Shown here one piece after another: positions 27,173-35,478 of a DNA stretch of 64,000 nucleotides. Every line of letters starts with the position of its first letter. Positions within the stretch are counted from its first letter, which is position 1. The stretch is from positions 1-64,000 of the forward strand of contig SCRL01000029.1 in assembly GCA_004298065.1 (NCBI GenBank). Direction: 5' to 3'. The translations under genes and the position numbers were made by a program. The notes below the pieces were generated by a model that did no database searches, was not told where the DNA came from, and was given only the letters and a program-made list of their open reading frames with translations. This DNA is from Gammaproteobacteria bacterium (GTDB lineage Bacteria > Pseudomonadota > Gammaproteobacteria > Acidiferrobacterales > Sulfurifustaceae).

Positions 27173-28246
27173 TCAGTCTTTTTTCAGACCGAGCGGGTCG
27201 TTCGGGTCGATGCCGTTCTGGAACGGTTTTTTGCGGTCGACGCTGGTGGTCTGGTAGACCTTGCCGATCCAGTTATCGACCACGGCCTCGGCGGTGTCGT
27301 GCCAGGTGTTGTCGAGGCGCGCGCCGATGTGCGATTCCGGCAGGTCCGGCACCGGCTGGTTCTTCGTTTTCGCCGCGAGCACGCGCTCGCGATGCTCCTC
27401 GAGAATGCCCTGCGTCTGGAGCCGGAAATAGTTCTCCGGCAGCGGCGGATAATCCGGGCGCTTGCCGGCGGTGAACAGCGCCACCTCGCGCTTGTATTCC
27501 TTCAACAAGCTCACGGTGTCGTATTCCGGGTGGCCCTGGAAGAACACGATGCGAAAGCCGTCTTCGCTCGTCGCCAGGTGCACGCCCGCGACCTCGCTCT
27601 CCACCAGCACGCGTAATTTGGCGGCCTCGAACTGGGCGCGCGAGATGTCGTTGAAACGCGAGTGCGGCACGTCGAAGCTCGTGTTGACGTCGGCCACGAG
27701 CGGGTGGCGGCGGTCCACCACGCGGTGGCGGTACACGCCCCAGCGCTTGAAGCCGAGGTGCCGGCGCTTCTGGCCGTAACGGAATTGCAGCACCGCGTGG
27801 GTCGCGAGGCAGGAGCACAGCGTCGAGGTCACGTTGTCGTACGCCCAGTCGATCACCCTGTTGAGCGGCTTCCAGAACGGTTCGAGCGACAGGTCCGGCT
27901 GGGTCACGTTGGCGCCGGTGACGATGAGCGCGTCCAGCCCCTGTTCCTTGATCTGCTCGAAGCTCTCGTAGTACTGCGCGACGTACGCCTGCGCCTCGGC
28001 GCCGCGCTTGAGTTCCGGCAACGTGAACGGGTGCACGTAGAACTGGGCGATGGCGTTGGCCTCGCCCACGAGGCGGAAGAACTGGCGCTCGGTCGCGGCG
28101 AGCGCGGCGTCCGGCATCATGTTCAACAGCCCCACGTGCAGCTCGCGGATGTCCTGCTTGAGCGCGGCGTCGCGCGATACGACGTTCTCGCCTTCGAGCT
28201 TGAGGCGCTCGAACGTGGGCAGGTTGGAACTCGCGACCAGCGGCAT
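27173..28246 (-). CDS. metA: Homoserine O-succinyltransferase
   Basis: This 357-residue cytosolic enzyme of the MetA family activates homoserine with an acyl-CoA, the first committed step of methionine synthesis. The nucleophile region SCLATHAVLQFRYG aligns Cys146 with Cys142 of E. coli MetA, and FQGHPEYDTVSL holds the His-x-x-Glu pair. The protein is about 50 residues longer than E. coli MetA, mostly at the C-terminus. Acyl donor choice (succinyl or acetyl) depends on single residues that I did not resolve. A P-loop ATPase gene ends four bases upstream, suggesting cotranscription. Confidence 0.9.
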   Translation of the reverse strand: MPLVASSNLPTFERLKLEGENVVSRDAALKQDIRELHVGLLNMMPDAALAATERQFFRLVGEANAIAQFYVHPFTLPELKRGAEAQAYVAQYYESFEQIKEQGLDALIVTGANVTQPDLSLEPFWKPLNRVIDWAYDNVTSTLCSCLATHAVLQFRYGQKRRHLGFKRWGVYRHRVVDRRHPLVADVNTSFDVPHSRFNDISRAQFEAAKLRVLVESEVAGVHLATSEDGFRIVFFQGHPEYDTVSLLKEYKREVALFTAGKRPDYPPLPENYFRLQTQGILEEHRERVLAAKTKNQPVPDLPESHIGARLDNTWHDTAEAVVDNWIGKVYQTTSVDRKKPFQNGIDPNDPLGLKKD

Positions 28247-28250
28247 GGCG

Positions 28251-29096
28251 CTAACCCTGGCGCTCGAGCGCGCGCTCGACCAGGCGCAGGAAACCCGCCT
28301 CGTCGCGCACCTCTTTAAGCTCGTCGGTGGCGATGGTGTAGCCGTATTTATCCGCGATCGCCTGGTAGCGCGGCACGCGCGCGTAGAACAGGCGCGGGAA
28401 CATCCAGCGCACGAAGTCGTCCGGGTCGATCTCGGCGACGAAGGCGTGGCCGCGCTCGGTCAGGTACAGCGCGAGCTGCTCGTCGAGGAACGCCTCGCGG
28501 TAGTACAGCGGCTTCGGGTCGTCTTCGGCACGCTTGATCAGCTCCTGCTCGTCACGTTCGGTCGCCTTGATATAAAGAATCAGCGTGTGCTCGGCCAGCA
28601 CCTTGAGCACCGAGTCGTCGTCGAGCTCGCACAAACTCCCGCCGGCGTCGTTCACGAAATGCTGGTAGCCGTAGATCTCGTGCGCCTTGTCGATGAACTC
28701 GGGCACGTCCTTCATGGTTGCGATCTCGGCCTGGCGGTGCAATTCCTGGCGGCGCTTGAATTCCGTCAGGCCGAGCCCGTCCTTCTCGGGGTTGCCGAGC
28801 TTGCCGAGAAAGCTGGACACCGGCGCGAGGTTGTCCACGGTGATGTTGTTGCGGATGAAGATCGAGTCGGTGCGCAGCAGCTCGCGCAGGAACGGCACCT
28901 GCATCGCCTGGGCCTTGATGTGGTCCAGGATCGGTTCGTCGAGGTAGCGCGTGCCGATGCGGTAGTCGCCCGAGTAGTGAAACCAGTGCTTCCTGCGCAG
29001 ACGGATCGCCAGCCGCGTCTTGCCCACCCCGGACATGCCGAGGAGGGTGATGGACTTGTTGGGCCAGGCCTTGAATTCTTTTGCGCTGAGTTTCAC
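28251..29096 (-). CDS. P-loop ATPase of unknown function
   Basis: This 281-residue cytosolic NTPase has Walker A GMSGVGKT at 20-27, near the N-terminus, and a later hhhhD-like segment HTLILYIKATERDEQELI. Other conserved blocks are HYSGDYRIGTRYLDEPILDH and FVNDAGGSLCELDDDSVLKV. Related ATPases often lie next to metA in gammaproteobacteria. No reaction is known to me. It is the first gene of the pair transcribed towards metA. A TACAAT -10 candidate lies at 29117-29122 on the minus strand. Confidence 0.85.
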   Translation of the reverse strand: MKLSAKEFKAWPNKSITLLGMSGVGKTRLAIRLRRKHWFHYSGDYRIGTRYLDEPILDHIKAQAMQVPFLRELLRTDSIFIRNNITVDNLAPVSSFLGKLGNPEKDGLGLTEFKRRQELHRQAEIATMKDVPEFIDKAHEIYGYQHFVNDAGGSLCELDDDSVLKVLAEHTLILYIKATERDEQELIKRAEDDPKPLYYREAFLDEQLALYLTERGHAFVAEIDPDDFVRWMFPRLFYARVPRYQAIADKYGYTIATDELKEVRDEAGFLRLVERALERQG

Positions 29097-29116
29097 GGAA
29101 TTCTCCCGAGCGCCCT

Positions 29117-29184
29117 ATTGTAGTCAAAAACCTCGGCGTTCTGCCGGGCTTTCGCTCGTTTCGGCGGATGCGCGCCGCTATAAT
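29117..29184. promoter_or_regulatory. Divergent promoter region (ATPase-metA / ykgJ)
   Basis: ATTGTA at 29117-29122 reads TACAAT on the minus strand, 21 bases before the ATPase start. TATAAT at 29179-29184 is a perfect -10 box for the plus-strand gene at 29220. Neither has a clear -35, so sigma-70 promoters are suggested by the -10 boxes only. Confidence 0.5.
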
Positions 29185-29219
29185 GTCGCGCTTTCCGGGA
29201 CGCCGTCCGCGAGGCCGCC

Positions 29220-29663
29220 ATGAACACCGTCATCCCCATCCTGCCGCTCGAAACCGCCGGGGCCAAGTGCACCCGCTGCAAGGGCGCGGTGTGCTGCACC
29301 TACCTCACCCAGGAGCTCAAGACGCCGCGCTCGATCGAGGACTTCGACCTGCTGCTGTGGCAGCTCTCGCACCGCGACACCCAGGCGTACAAGGACGAGG
29401 ACGGCTGGTTCCTGCTGGTGAACAACTCCTGCCGCCACCTGCTCGCGGACGGTAACTGCGGCATCTACGAACGCCGGCCGCAGGTGTGCCGCGACCACTC
29501 GACCGACGACTGCGAGGTCGACGGCCCCGCCGGCGCCGACGACTTCGACCTGTTCTTTCCCGACTACGAAGCGCTCGATGCGTACTGCCGCAAGAAGTTC
29601 AAGAATTGGGACGCGCGCTTCGACAAGGGCGAGAAGAAAAAGCGCGCCGCACGCGCCGCATGA
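29220..29663 (+). CDS. YkgJ-family cysteine cluster protein
   Basis: This 147-residue cytosolic protein has the zinc- or iron-binding pattern CTRCKGAVCC (17-26), then CRHLLADGNCGIYERRPQVC and an HSTDDC motif, ending in a lysine-rich tail. The CxxCxxxxCC cluster is the hallmark of YkgJ/UPF0153. No function is established for the family. It overlaps the cupin gene that follows (ATGA at 29660-29663), so the two are translated together. Confidence 0.9.
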   Translation: MNTVIPILPLETAGAKCTRCKGAVCCTYLTQELKTPRSIEDFDLLLWQLSHRDTQAYKDEDGWFLLVNNSCRHLLADGNCGIYERRPQVCRDHSTDDCEVDGPAGADDFDLFFPDYEALDAYCRKKFKNWDARFDKGEKKKRAARAA

Positions 29664-30148
29664 AGCGCATCGACCTCGCCGCGCTGCGGGCGCTCGCCGC
29701 CGAGGCCGCCGCCAGTCCGCGCCGGCGCAAGAACCTGAACCTGCACGAAACGCTGGACGATCCGATCCAGCGGCTGTGCAATGCCTTCGAGCCCGGCACC
29801 TACCTGCGTCCGCACCGTCATACCGCGGGCGGGGTCTGGGAGCTATTCGCGCTGCTTACCGGGCGCGCGGCCATGCTGACATTTGATGATGCCGGCCGCG
29901 TGACCGGGCGCACCGAACTCGGCGCGGAGGCGAACTACGTGGTCGAAATTGCGCCCGCGACCTGGCATTCGCTGGTTTCGCTCGCGCCCGGCACGGTGTT
30001 GTTCGAGGTCAAGCGCGGGCCGTATCGCCCGACCGGCGAGCACGACTTCGCATCGTGGGCGCCGAAGGAGGGTGACGCGCGGGCGGGCGCGTTCGTGACG
30101 TGGATGGAAAGCGCCATGCCCGGGGCCAGGGCCCCGGCGCCGGTATAA
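29660..30148 (+). CDS. WbuC-type cupin metalloprotein
   Basis: This 162-residue single-domain cupin carries the metal-binding motifs RPHRHTAGGVWELFALLTGR (first motif, with two His and Glu) and WHSLVSLAPGTVLFEVKRGP (second motif). It starts IDLAALRALAAEAAASPRRR and contains RKNLNLHETLDDPIQRLCNA, typical of WbuC family proteins. Those are linked to O-antigen loci, but their reaction is unknown. It is translationally coupled to ykgJ. The region just after it holds the sigma-factor promoter. Confidence 0.88.
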   Translation: MKRIDLAALRALAAEAAASPRRRKNLNLHETLDDPIQRLCNAFEPGTYLRPHRHTAGGVWELFALLTGRAAMLTFDDAGRVTGRTELGAEANYVVEIAPATWHSLVSLAPGTVLFEVKRGPYRPTGEHDFASWAPKEGDARAGAFVTWMESAMPGARAPAPV

Positions 30149-30159
30149 CCGCTCGCGCG

Positions 30160-30186
30160 GGAACTTTTCGTGCGCCGCCGCGTTAA
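30160..30186 (+). promoter_or_regulatory. Predicted ECF-sigma promoter upstream of the sigma gene
   Basis: GGAAC (30160-30164), a T-rich start of the spacer (TTTTC), and CGTTAA at 30181 form a -35/-10 pair with exactly 16 bases between GGAAC and CGTT. The same arrangement with the same spacing recurs at 31861 before the porin-sox genes. GGAAC is the usual -35 of RpoE-like ECF sigma factors, so autoregulation is inferred. Confidence 0.7.
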
Positions 30187-30323
30187 CACGATGTTCAGGC
30201 GAAACCGGGGAACGGCCCCGGTACGGCGAAAAGGCGGCATCTGGCATGCAAGGCATCAACGCAGTGTCCGGCACGGCATCGATCTGGATCGGGGCGCCCT
30301 GGTGTCGTCCGGTCTCGCCGTCC

Positions 30324-30878
30324 ATGCGTGAGCTGCCCGACCACGAGTGCGTCGCGCTCTACCAGCGGGGTAACCGTGACGCCTTCGAGGAACTGGTGCG
30401 GCGCTACCAGGACCGCGTCTACCGCTTCATCCTGCGCATGGTCGGCTCGCGCGAAGAGGCGCTGGAACTGACCCAGGACACGCTGCTCAAGGCGTTCCAG
30501 AACCTGCGGCAGTGGCGCCCCGAGGCGCTGTTTCGCACCTGGCTGTTCCAGATCGCCAGCAACACCGCGATCGACAGCCTGCGCCGCCGCAAGCACATGG
30601 AATATCTTCCGATCGACGTGAACGACGAACTGGTCGATCCCGGTGCCGGGCCGGAGCGGCTGCTGCAGCTGAGCCAGCGCTGCCGCAATCTCGAGGAGGC
30701 GCTGGCCAAGTTGCCGCACGATTTCCGCCAGGCCTTGCTATTGCGCGAGTTTGAGGACATGCCCTACAGTGAAATCGCGCTGGCCCTGGGCATCAACGAA
30801 GGAACGGTGAAGTCGCGCCTGGCCCGGGCCCGGGCCATGCTGCTGGCGCTGTGCCGGCAGAACGAGGGAACGGCGTGA
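30324..30878 (+). CDS. ECF-family RNA polymerase sigma factor
   Basis: This 184-residue sigma factor has region 2 (DAFEELVRRYQDRVYRFILR, ELTQDTLLKAFQNLRQW) and region 4 (LPHDFRQALLLREFEDMPYS, EIALALGINEGTVKSRLARA), with the helix-turn-helix that reads the -35. An RpoE-like group is likely from its neighbours. The start at 30324 (MRELPDH) was chosen because region 2 begins shortly after; an in-frame ATG at 30246 has no homology. An anti-sigma gene follows 32 bases downstream. Likely targets are itself and the porin-sox operon. Confidence 0.93.
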   Translation: MRELPDHECVALYQRGNRDAFEELVRRYQDRVYRFILRMVGSREEALELTQDTLLKAFQNLRQWRPEALFRTWLFQIASNTAIDSLRRRKHMEYLPIDVNDELVDPGAGPERLLQLSQRCRNLEEALAKLPHDFRQALLLREFEDMPYSEIALALGINEGTVKSRLARARAMLLALCRQNEGTA

Positions 30879-30910
30879 CGCCGCGCATGACTATTATGGA
30901 GACCCCGAAC

Positions 30911-31354
30911 ATGAACACCGATTGCCCGAGGAGTGCCGACCTGTCCGCCTACCTCGACGGCGAGCTGCCGGCGCCGGCGCGCGCCGCGCTCGAGACGCAC
31001 CTGCGCGGCTGCGGCGTCTGCGACGAACACCTCGTCGCGCTCACCGGGCTGCGCCGCGGCGTGACCGCGCTCGGCCAGGAAACCGTGGGCTTCGACCTGG
31101 CGCCGCGCCTGCGCCAACGCCTGGGCGCAACGCCGGCGCCGGCGTTGCCGTGGTGGCCGCGTCCATGGGGCTGGCTGCCGCTGTCGTTCGCCGCCACCGC
31201 CACCGTGGTTATCGGCGTGTTCCTCGGCAGCCAGCTGGTGCGCACCACCGGCACTACGGATTCCTCGGCGCCGGCGATGGCGCTGTTCGACCCGATCCCG
31301 CCGGGCGGCATCTGCCTCAGCGCGCGGCCGTGCCACCTGCAGGGGAAGAGCTGA
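30911..31354 (+). CDS. Anti-sigma factor (zinc-finger, membrane-bound)
   Basis: This 147-residue protein has a cytosolic N-terminal anti-sigma zinc-binding domain with H30-x3-C34-x2-C37 (in ETHLRGCGVCDEH). One membrane span follows (about 83-107, WGWLPLSFAATATVVIGVFL) with a short periplasmic tail. It would hold the sigma factor at the membrane until an envelope or redox signal releases it. The start at 30911 follows GGAGA by eight bases; ATGs at 30887 and 30896 are also in frame. The stop overlaps the next start as TGATG. Confidence 0.87.
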   Translation: MNTDCPRSADLSAYLDGELPAPARAALETHLRGCGVCDEHLVALTGLRRGVTALGQETVGFDLAPRLRQRLGATPAPALPWWPRPWGWLPLSFAATATVVIGVFLGSQLVRTTGTTDSSAPAMALFDPIPPGGICLSARPCHLQGKS

Positions 31355-31791
31355 TGAAACGCTGGCTTGTCGTGTTGCTCGGCTTGTCGCTGCTGCTCAA
31401 CCTCGGCGTGCTCGTCGCGGTTGGCTACCATACGTTGCGCGCCGAGCCCCCGCACCTCGAGGACTACCTCAAGCTCTCGGAGCCGCAGCGCCGGCAGTGG
31501 CACGAGATGGAGCACGGCTTCATGCAGGAGCTGAACAGCGCCTGGGGCGACATCCGCGCGCACCGCGAGCGCATGATCCGCCAGATTTTCTCCGGGCGCC
31601 CGGACGCCGCCGTCATCGAGGCCGAACGCGCCGCGATCTCGCGCCTGCAGGAGCAGCAGCAGCGCCGCGTGATCGAGCAGCTCATGGCCGAGCGCAACAT
31701 GCTCGATCCCGCGCAGCGCGCCGCGCTGGCGGAGCTGTTGCTGCGCCAGGAGCCGCCCGGCACGCTCGAAGAGCGCCTGCACGGAAAGTAA
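31354..31791 (+). CDS. Periplasmic Spy/CpxP-like heavy-metal sensor protein
   Basis: This 145-residue protein has an N-terminal signal anchor (about 4-24) and a helical periplasmic domain rich in Arg, Gln and Glu (LSEPQRRQWHEMEHGFMQEL, then LQEQQQRRVIEQLMAERNML). It resembles the Spy/CpxP/ZraP-like 'periplasmic heavy metal sensor' group. Such proteins can act as chaperones or modulators of an anti-sigma factor. It overlaps the anti-sigma gene by one base, forming a three-gene sigma/anti-sigma/modulator unit. The metal ligand is not evident. Confidence 0.75.
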   Translation: MKRWLVVLLGLSLLLNLGVLVAVGYHTLRAEPPHLEDYLKLSEPQRRQWHEMEHGFMQELNSAWGDIRAHRERMIRQIFSGRPDAAVIEAERAAISRLQEQQQRRVIEQLMAERNMLDPAQRAALAELLLRQEPPGTLEERLHGK

Positions 31792-31860
31792 TCCCCCCGC
31801 CCGGCCGCGCGCCGGGCGTTTCATCCCCATCGTGACCCCGCCGCCGTCTGCGCCGGCGCG

Positions 31861-31888
31861 GGAACATTTCCTGAATTCCTCCGTTTAA
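31861..31888 (+). promoter_or_regulatory. Predicted ECF-sigma promoter of the porin-sox operon
   Basis: GGAAC at 31861-31865 followed after 16 bases by CGTTTAA (31882-31888) matches the pattern at 30160-30186 in element and spacing. It lies 107 bases before the porin start in a 203-base gap, so it probably drives the whole downstream run to the terminator at 38568. Confidence 0.7.
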
Positions 31889-31994
31889 GTCTCCAGTGCG
31901 CTGTACGAACGCCCGCCACCGCGCGGGCGCCGCTGCCTCCCGGCACCGGGTCGTCAGTGCGCACCATCAAAAAACCGGAGCCAGAGGAGGAAAC

Positions 31995-33422
31995 ATGTCG
32001 CTCAAGAAGACCCTGATCAGCGCCGCCTGCGCCGCGATGGCGGGCGCCGCTGTCCCGAGCCAGGCCGCAAGCTGGACCATGATGGAGGGCGCCGAACCGC
32101 CCGACAGCACCCACAAGCTCTTCGGCGCGGTGCAGATCGTCTACGAGAACCACTTCGGTTGCGAGCGCATGGACGGCTTGCAGGGCGCGACCACGCACGC
32201 GCTTAATAACGGCCTGTTCAACAACCAGTGCCGCTCCGGCCCGGAACTGCGCGACCAGAAGGCCGATTTCTACGTGCCGAACCTGATGGTGGGCGCGCGC
32301 GGCAACTTCCTGCCCGGGCGCGTGAACTATTTCGTGACCCTGAACGCCGGCGACAACCTCGCCAACTACAAGACCTTCAAGACCTCGCGCGAGCACACCG
32401 CGACGTTCACCGACGCCAGCGTCACCCTGAGCTACATCCCGGGCGTGCGCGTGCGCCTCGGGCGCTTCAAGAAACCCGGCCCGGAGGAGCTCTACCAGGG
32501 CCTGGACGCGACCGACTACATCTTCATGACCGACTTCGTGAACCGCGTGCAGGTCGAGCGCTTTATCGAGGGCAACGCCAAGGGCACGGCCGCCATCAGC
32601 GGCCAGGGCTATTCGGGCAACATCAAGAAGTACGCGGACGACGCCGACGTCGGACGCGACACCGGCGTGCAGTTCTTCGACGCCTTCAAGCGCGACAAGT
32701 GGACCCACAGCTACGCGGTGATGCTGGCCGAGGGCGAGGGCGTGCACGGCTTCGACCTCAACAGCGGCCACGACACCAACCTCTACTGGGCCTCGGAGTA
32801 CGACCTGCCGGGCGGCAAGGGCGCGCTCAAGCACGGCGTGAAGCTCTTCGGCTGGCACCAGAGCGGCAAGCGCAACTTCATCATCGACAGCGCCGGCACC
32901 AAGAGCCAGGACTTCGACAAGATCCGCTACGGCATCGGCGCCAAGGCGCTCGGCCCGATCTTCGGCGAGAACCGCGGCATCCACCGTCTCGGCTTCGAGC
33001 TGATGTACGCCGAGGGCATGATCTTCCACACCCCCGCGGGCAACATCAGCGATGCGCCGTTCGGCGGTTGGGTGCAGGTGGCGGCCGAGCGCGAGAACCA
33101 GTCGCGCGGCATCACGCTCGACTACGGCTATTACCTCAACAAGCACTGGCAGTTCGACGCGCGCTGGTCGCGCCACGACCTGCTCTACAAGTCGCTCGGC
33201 ACCAGCACCTGGGGCCCGGCCGACCGGCGTGAGCTGGAGTTTCTCACGCTCGGTGCAACTTACCACTTCACGCCGGACACGCGCCTGACGTTCAACTACG
33301 AGTACCGCCACGTCACCGCGCCCGACCAGACCACGAGCACGGCGGCCAACGCCAACAACGCCTATGTCGTGACCGGCTCGGTGGGCGATCACCTCGGCCT
33401 GCGGCTGACGCACAAGTTCTGA
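31995..33422 (+). CDS. Putative outer-membrane porin
   Basis: This 475-residue protein has a signal peptide (KKTLISAACAAMAGAAVPSQ, cleavage after QA-A) and an amphipathic beta-strand pattern with a C-terminal Phe (GDHLGLRLTHKF), as in outer-membrane barrels. Aromatic-rich strands such as LEFLTLGATYHFTPDTRLTF and LTFNYEYRHVTAPDQ support a 16- or 18-strand porin. GAGGAGG lies seven bases before the ATG. It is first in the sox-linked transcript, so uptake of an inorganic sulfur anion is a reasonable but unproven role. Confidence 0.75.
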   Translation: MSLKKTLISAACAAMAGAAVPSQAASWTMMEGAEPPDSTHKLFGAVQIVYENHFGCERMDGLQGATTHALNNGLFNNQCRSGPELRDQKADFYVPNLMVGARGNFLPGRVNYFVTLNAGDNLANYKTFKTSREHTATFTDASVTLSYIPGVRVRLGRFKKPGPEELYQGLDATDYIFMTDFVNRVQVERFIEGNAKGTAAISGQGYSGNIKKYADDADVGRDTGVQFFDAFKRDKWTHSYAVMLAEGEGVHGFDLNSGHDTNLYWASEYDLPGGKGALKHGVKLFGWHQSGKRNFIIDSAGTKSQDFDKIRYGIGAKALGPIFGENRGIHRLGFELMYAEGMIFHTPAGNISDAPFGGWVQVAAERENQSRGITLDYGYYLNKHWQFDARWSRHDLLYKSLGTSTWGPADRRELEFLTLGATYHFTPDTRLTFNYEYRHVTAPDQTTSTAANANNAYVVTGSVGDHLGLRLTHKF

Positions 33423-33429
33423 CGGGTTC

Positions 33430-33490
33430 GGGTCGCGCAATGTGCACCGCGTTTATCGCTCCTCCTCCACGCGGACACGCTGCGCGACCC
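33430..33490. other. Long-range inverted repeat between porin and soxX
   Basis: GGGTCGCGCA (33430-33439) and TGCGCGACCC (33481-33490) are perfect 10-base inverted repeats, 41 bases apart, in the 97-base gap between the porin and soxX. In RNA they could form a stem that sets porin and sox messages apart in stability. There is no T-run. Confidence 0.5.
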
Positions 33491-33519
33491 GGTTTAACGG
33501 GACGACACGGGAACCTGAC

Positions 33520-34008
33520 ATGTCACAGCCAAACGCATTCTCGGCATCGCGCCGGACGCTCGCGCCGCTCCTGATGGCGCTCGCGCTCGCCGGCTGCGCC
33601 GGCGGCCCCGGCCCGAAGCCGGGAGCCGGCGGACCCAATTACGCCGCCTGGCCCTGTCTCGGCACGAGCCTGCCCTGCGGCGCCGTGGCCACGCGCACGC
33701 CGCAGCAGAAAACGCTCGACGGCGCGCTCAACGGCGACCCGGCGCGCGGCCAGAAGATCGCGGAGGCGCGCAACAAGGGCAACTGCCTCGCGTGCCACGT
33801 GCTCAAGGACGGCGCCCAGCCCGGCAGCCGCGGGCCGGACCTGAGCCGCTACGGGGCCGGCAAGCGCAGCGACGCCGAGACCTACGCCCTGGTCCACGAC
33901 ATGCGCGCACGCAATCCGGACACGGTCATGCCGCCGTTCGGCACCAATGCCATCCTCACCGAGCAGGAGCTGCGCGACGTCGTGGCCTACCTGCAGGCGT
34001 CGAAATAG
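33520..34008 (+). CDS. soxX: Sulfur-oxidation cytochrome SoxX (lipoprotein form)
   Basis: This 162-residue monohaem cytochrome c is one half of SoxAX, which couples thiosulfate to the SoxY carrier in the periplasm. The haem motif is NCLACHVL, and PDTVMPPFGTN supplies the axial Met. The N-terminus carries a lipobox (ALALAGC), so the protein should be lipid-anchored, whereas many SoxX are soluble. SoxA follows ten bases downstream. Confidence 0.93.
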   Translation: MSQPNAFSASRRTLAPLLMALALAGCAGGPGPKPGAGGPNYAAWPCLGTSLPCGAVATRTPQQKTLDGALNGDPARGQKIAEARNKGNCLACHVLKDGAQPGSRGPDLSRYGAGKRSDAETYALVHDMRARNPDTVMPPFGTNAILTEQELRDVVAYLQASK

Positions 34009-34018
34009 GAGACGCGCC

Positions 34019-34933
34019 ATGACCCTCACCCGTACGCTTCGCCGCACGCTCGCCGCCGCGCTGCTCGCCGGCGCCGGCCTTGGCGCCGCCGCCGCGGCCG
34101 AGGTCTACCGCGAGCACCATCCGCGCGCCGCCATCGACCCGGCCCAGGGCGCGGCCGGCGATTTTTCCGGCACCTACGGCTTCTGGAAGGACGCCGCCGC
34201 GCTCGAGCGCCACCGCGACTGGGCCGGCAGCACCGACCCGAATGCGTGGAAGCTCAACTGGAAGTATCCCGATCTCGTGGACAGCGGTGACGTGCACGCC
34301 GGCCACGTGGCGGTGGACGAGGGCGAGCGCTTTGTGCGCCGTGCCGCCGCACGCGAGCCCGGCTTTCTCGCCTGCCTCGGCGAGGGCAGGAACGAGCTCA
34401 AGGGCGTCGCCGCCGGTTATCCCAAGTACGACGCGAAACTCAAGAAGCTGATGACCGTCGAGGCGCGCGTCGAGCACTGCGCCAAGGCCGAGCTGTGGGA
34501 CGACGTCCGCCAGGGCTCGCCGCTCAACACCAAGATCGCGGCGTACGTGAAGTCGCAGAGCGCGGGCCTGCCGATCCGGGTGGATCTGTCCGCGGCGCCG
34601 GTGATGGCGGCGTACCGCCGCGGCGAGCAGCTGTTCTACACCAAGGTCGGGCAGCTCAATTTCGCCTGCGCCTCGTGCCACACGCCGGGCAGCATCATGG
34701 GCCACAAGCTGCGCGGCGAGGTGCCGACCACGCCGTTCGGCGACGCCGCGCACTTCCCGACCTACCGCACGCCGGTGGGCGAGGTGGAGTCGCTGCACCA
34801 GCGCTTCGGCCGCTGCCTGAACCAGATGCGCGCCCAGCCGCTCAAGCCCGGCGACCCGGCGTACGTGGATCTCGAGGTGTTCTACACCGTGCTTTCCAAC
34901 GGCTATCCCATCACCGTGCCGTCGATCCGCTGA
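34019..34933 (+). CDS. soxA: Sulfur-oxidation cytochrome SoxA (monohaem type)
   Basis: This 304-residue periplasmic cytochrome has a signal peptide (LAAALLAGAGLGAAAAAEVY). It has one haem motif, FACASCHTPG, in the C-terminal domain. The N-terminal domain keeps only single cysteines (FLACLG and VEHCAK), probably a disulfide in place of the second haem of dihaem SoxA. FGRCLNQMRA contains the Cys that becomes the persulfide haem ligand. SoxAX joins thiosulfate to SoxY's C-terminal Cys. Length fits the monohaem group. Confidence 0.93.
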   Translation: MTLTRTLRRTLAAALLAGAGLGAAAAAEVYREHHPRAAIDPAQGAAGDFSGTYGFWKDAAALERHRDWAGSTDPNAWKLNWKYPDLVDSGDVHAGHVAVDEGERFVRRAAAREPGFLACLGEGRNELKGVAAGYPKYDAKLKKLMTVEARVEHCAKAELWDDVRQGSPLNTKIAAYVKSQSAGLPIRVDLSAAPVMAAYRRGEQLFYTKVGQLNFACASCHTPGSIMGHKLRGEVPTTPFGDAAHFPTYRTPVGEVESLHQRFGRCLNQMRAQPLKPGDPAYVDLEVFYTVLSNGYPITVPSIR

Positions 34934-34973
34934 CGCGGCGGCGCACAACGATTCGATGAACGAGGTAACAGAC

Positions 34974-35444
34974 GTGAACACACAACGCAGGACCTTTCTC
35001 CGCACCACCGCCGGCGCCGGCCTGATCGCCGCCGCGGCCGTTGCCGGGCTGCTCAAGCCCGCGCGCGTGCTCGCCGCCGGCTGGGACAAGGCGGCATTCG
35101 AGGCCAAGGGCGTACCCGAGGCGCTCAAGGCGCTCGGCGCGGGCGCGGCCGAGCCGAGCAAGCAGGTCGTCATCAAGGCCCCGGACGCGGCCGAGAACGG
35201 CGCGGTGGTGCCGGTGGAGGTGACAAGCCAGCTCCCGAACACCGAGGCGATCCTGGTGCTGGCGGAGAAGAACACCACGCCGCTGGTGGCGAACTTCGAG
35301 CTGGCGAACGGCGCCGAGCCCTACGTCGCGACGCGCATCAAGATGATCCAGAGCTCGGCGGTGCGCGCCGTGGTGCGCGCCGGCGGCAAGTATTACAGCG
35401 CGAGCAAAGAGATCCGGGTCACGATCGGCGGCTGCGGCGGCTGA
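34974..35444 (+). CDS. soxY: Sulfur carrier protein SoxY
   Basis: This 156-residue periplasmic carrier ends in the swinging arm IGGCGG, whose Cys binds the sulfur intermediate. The N-terminus has a twin-arginine signal (QRRTFLRTTAGAGLIAAAAV), consistent with Tat export in complex with SoxZ. The start is set at GTG 34974: GAGGTAA then five bases precede it, the same layout as before the soxZ ATG (GAGGTAA then CGAAC). An in-frame ATG at 34956 would place that ribosome site inside the gene. SoxZ follows after 34 bases. Confidence 0.92.
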   Translation: MNTQRRTFLRTTAGAGLIAAAAVAGLLKPARVLAAGWDKAAFEAKGVPEALKALGAGAAEPSKQVVIKAPDAAENGAVVPVEVTSQLPNTEAILVLAEKNTTPLVANFELANGAEPYVATRIKMIQSSAVRAVVRAGGKYYSASKEIRVTIGGCGG

Positions 35445-35478
35445 ACGCGCGCCCACCGCCACACACGAGGTAACGAAC

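Noticed and set aside
30246-30323. An N-terminal extension of the sigma factor from ATG 30246
   Set aside because: The extra 26 residues are unlike sigma region 1 or 2, and the leader contains the predicted promoter's transcript start.
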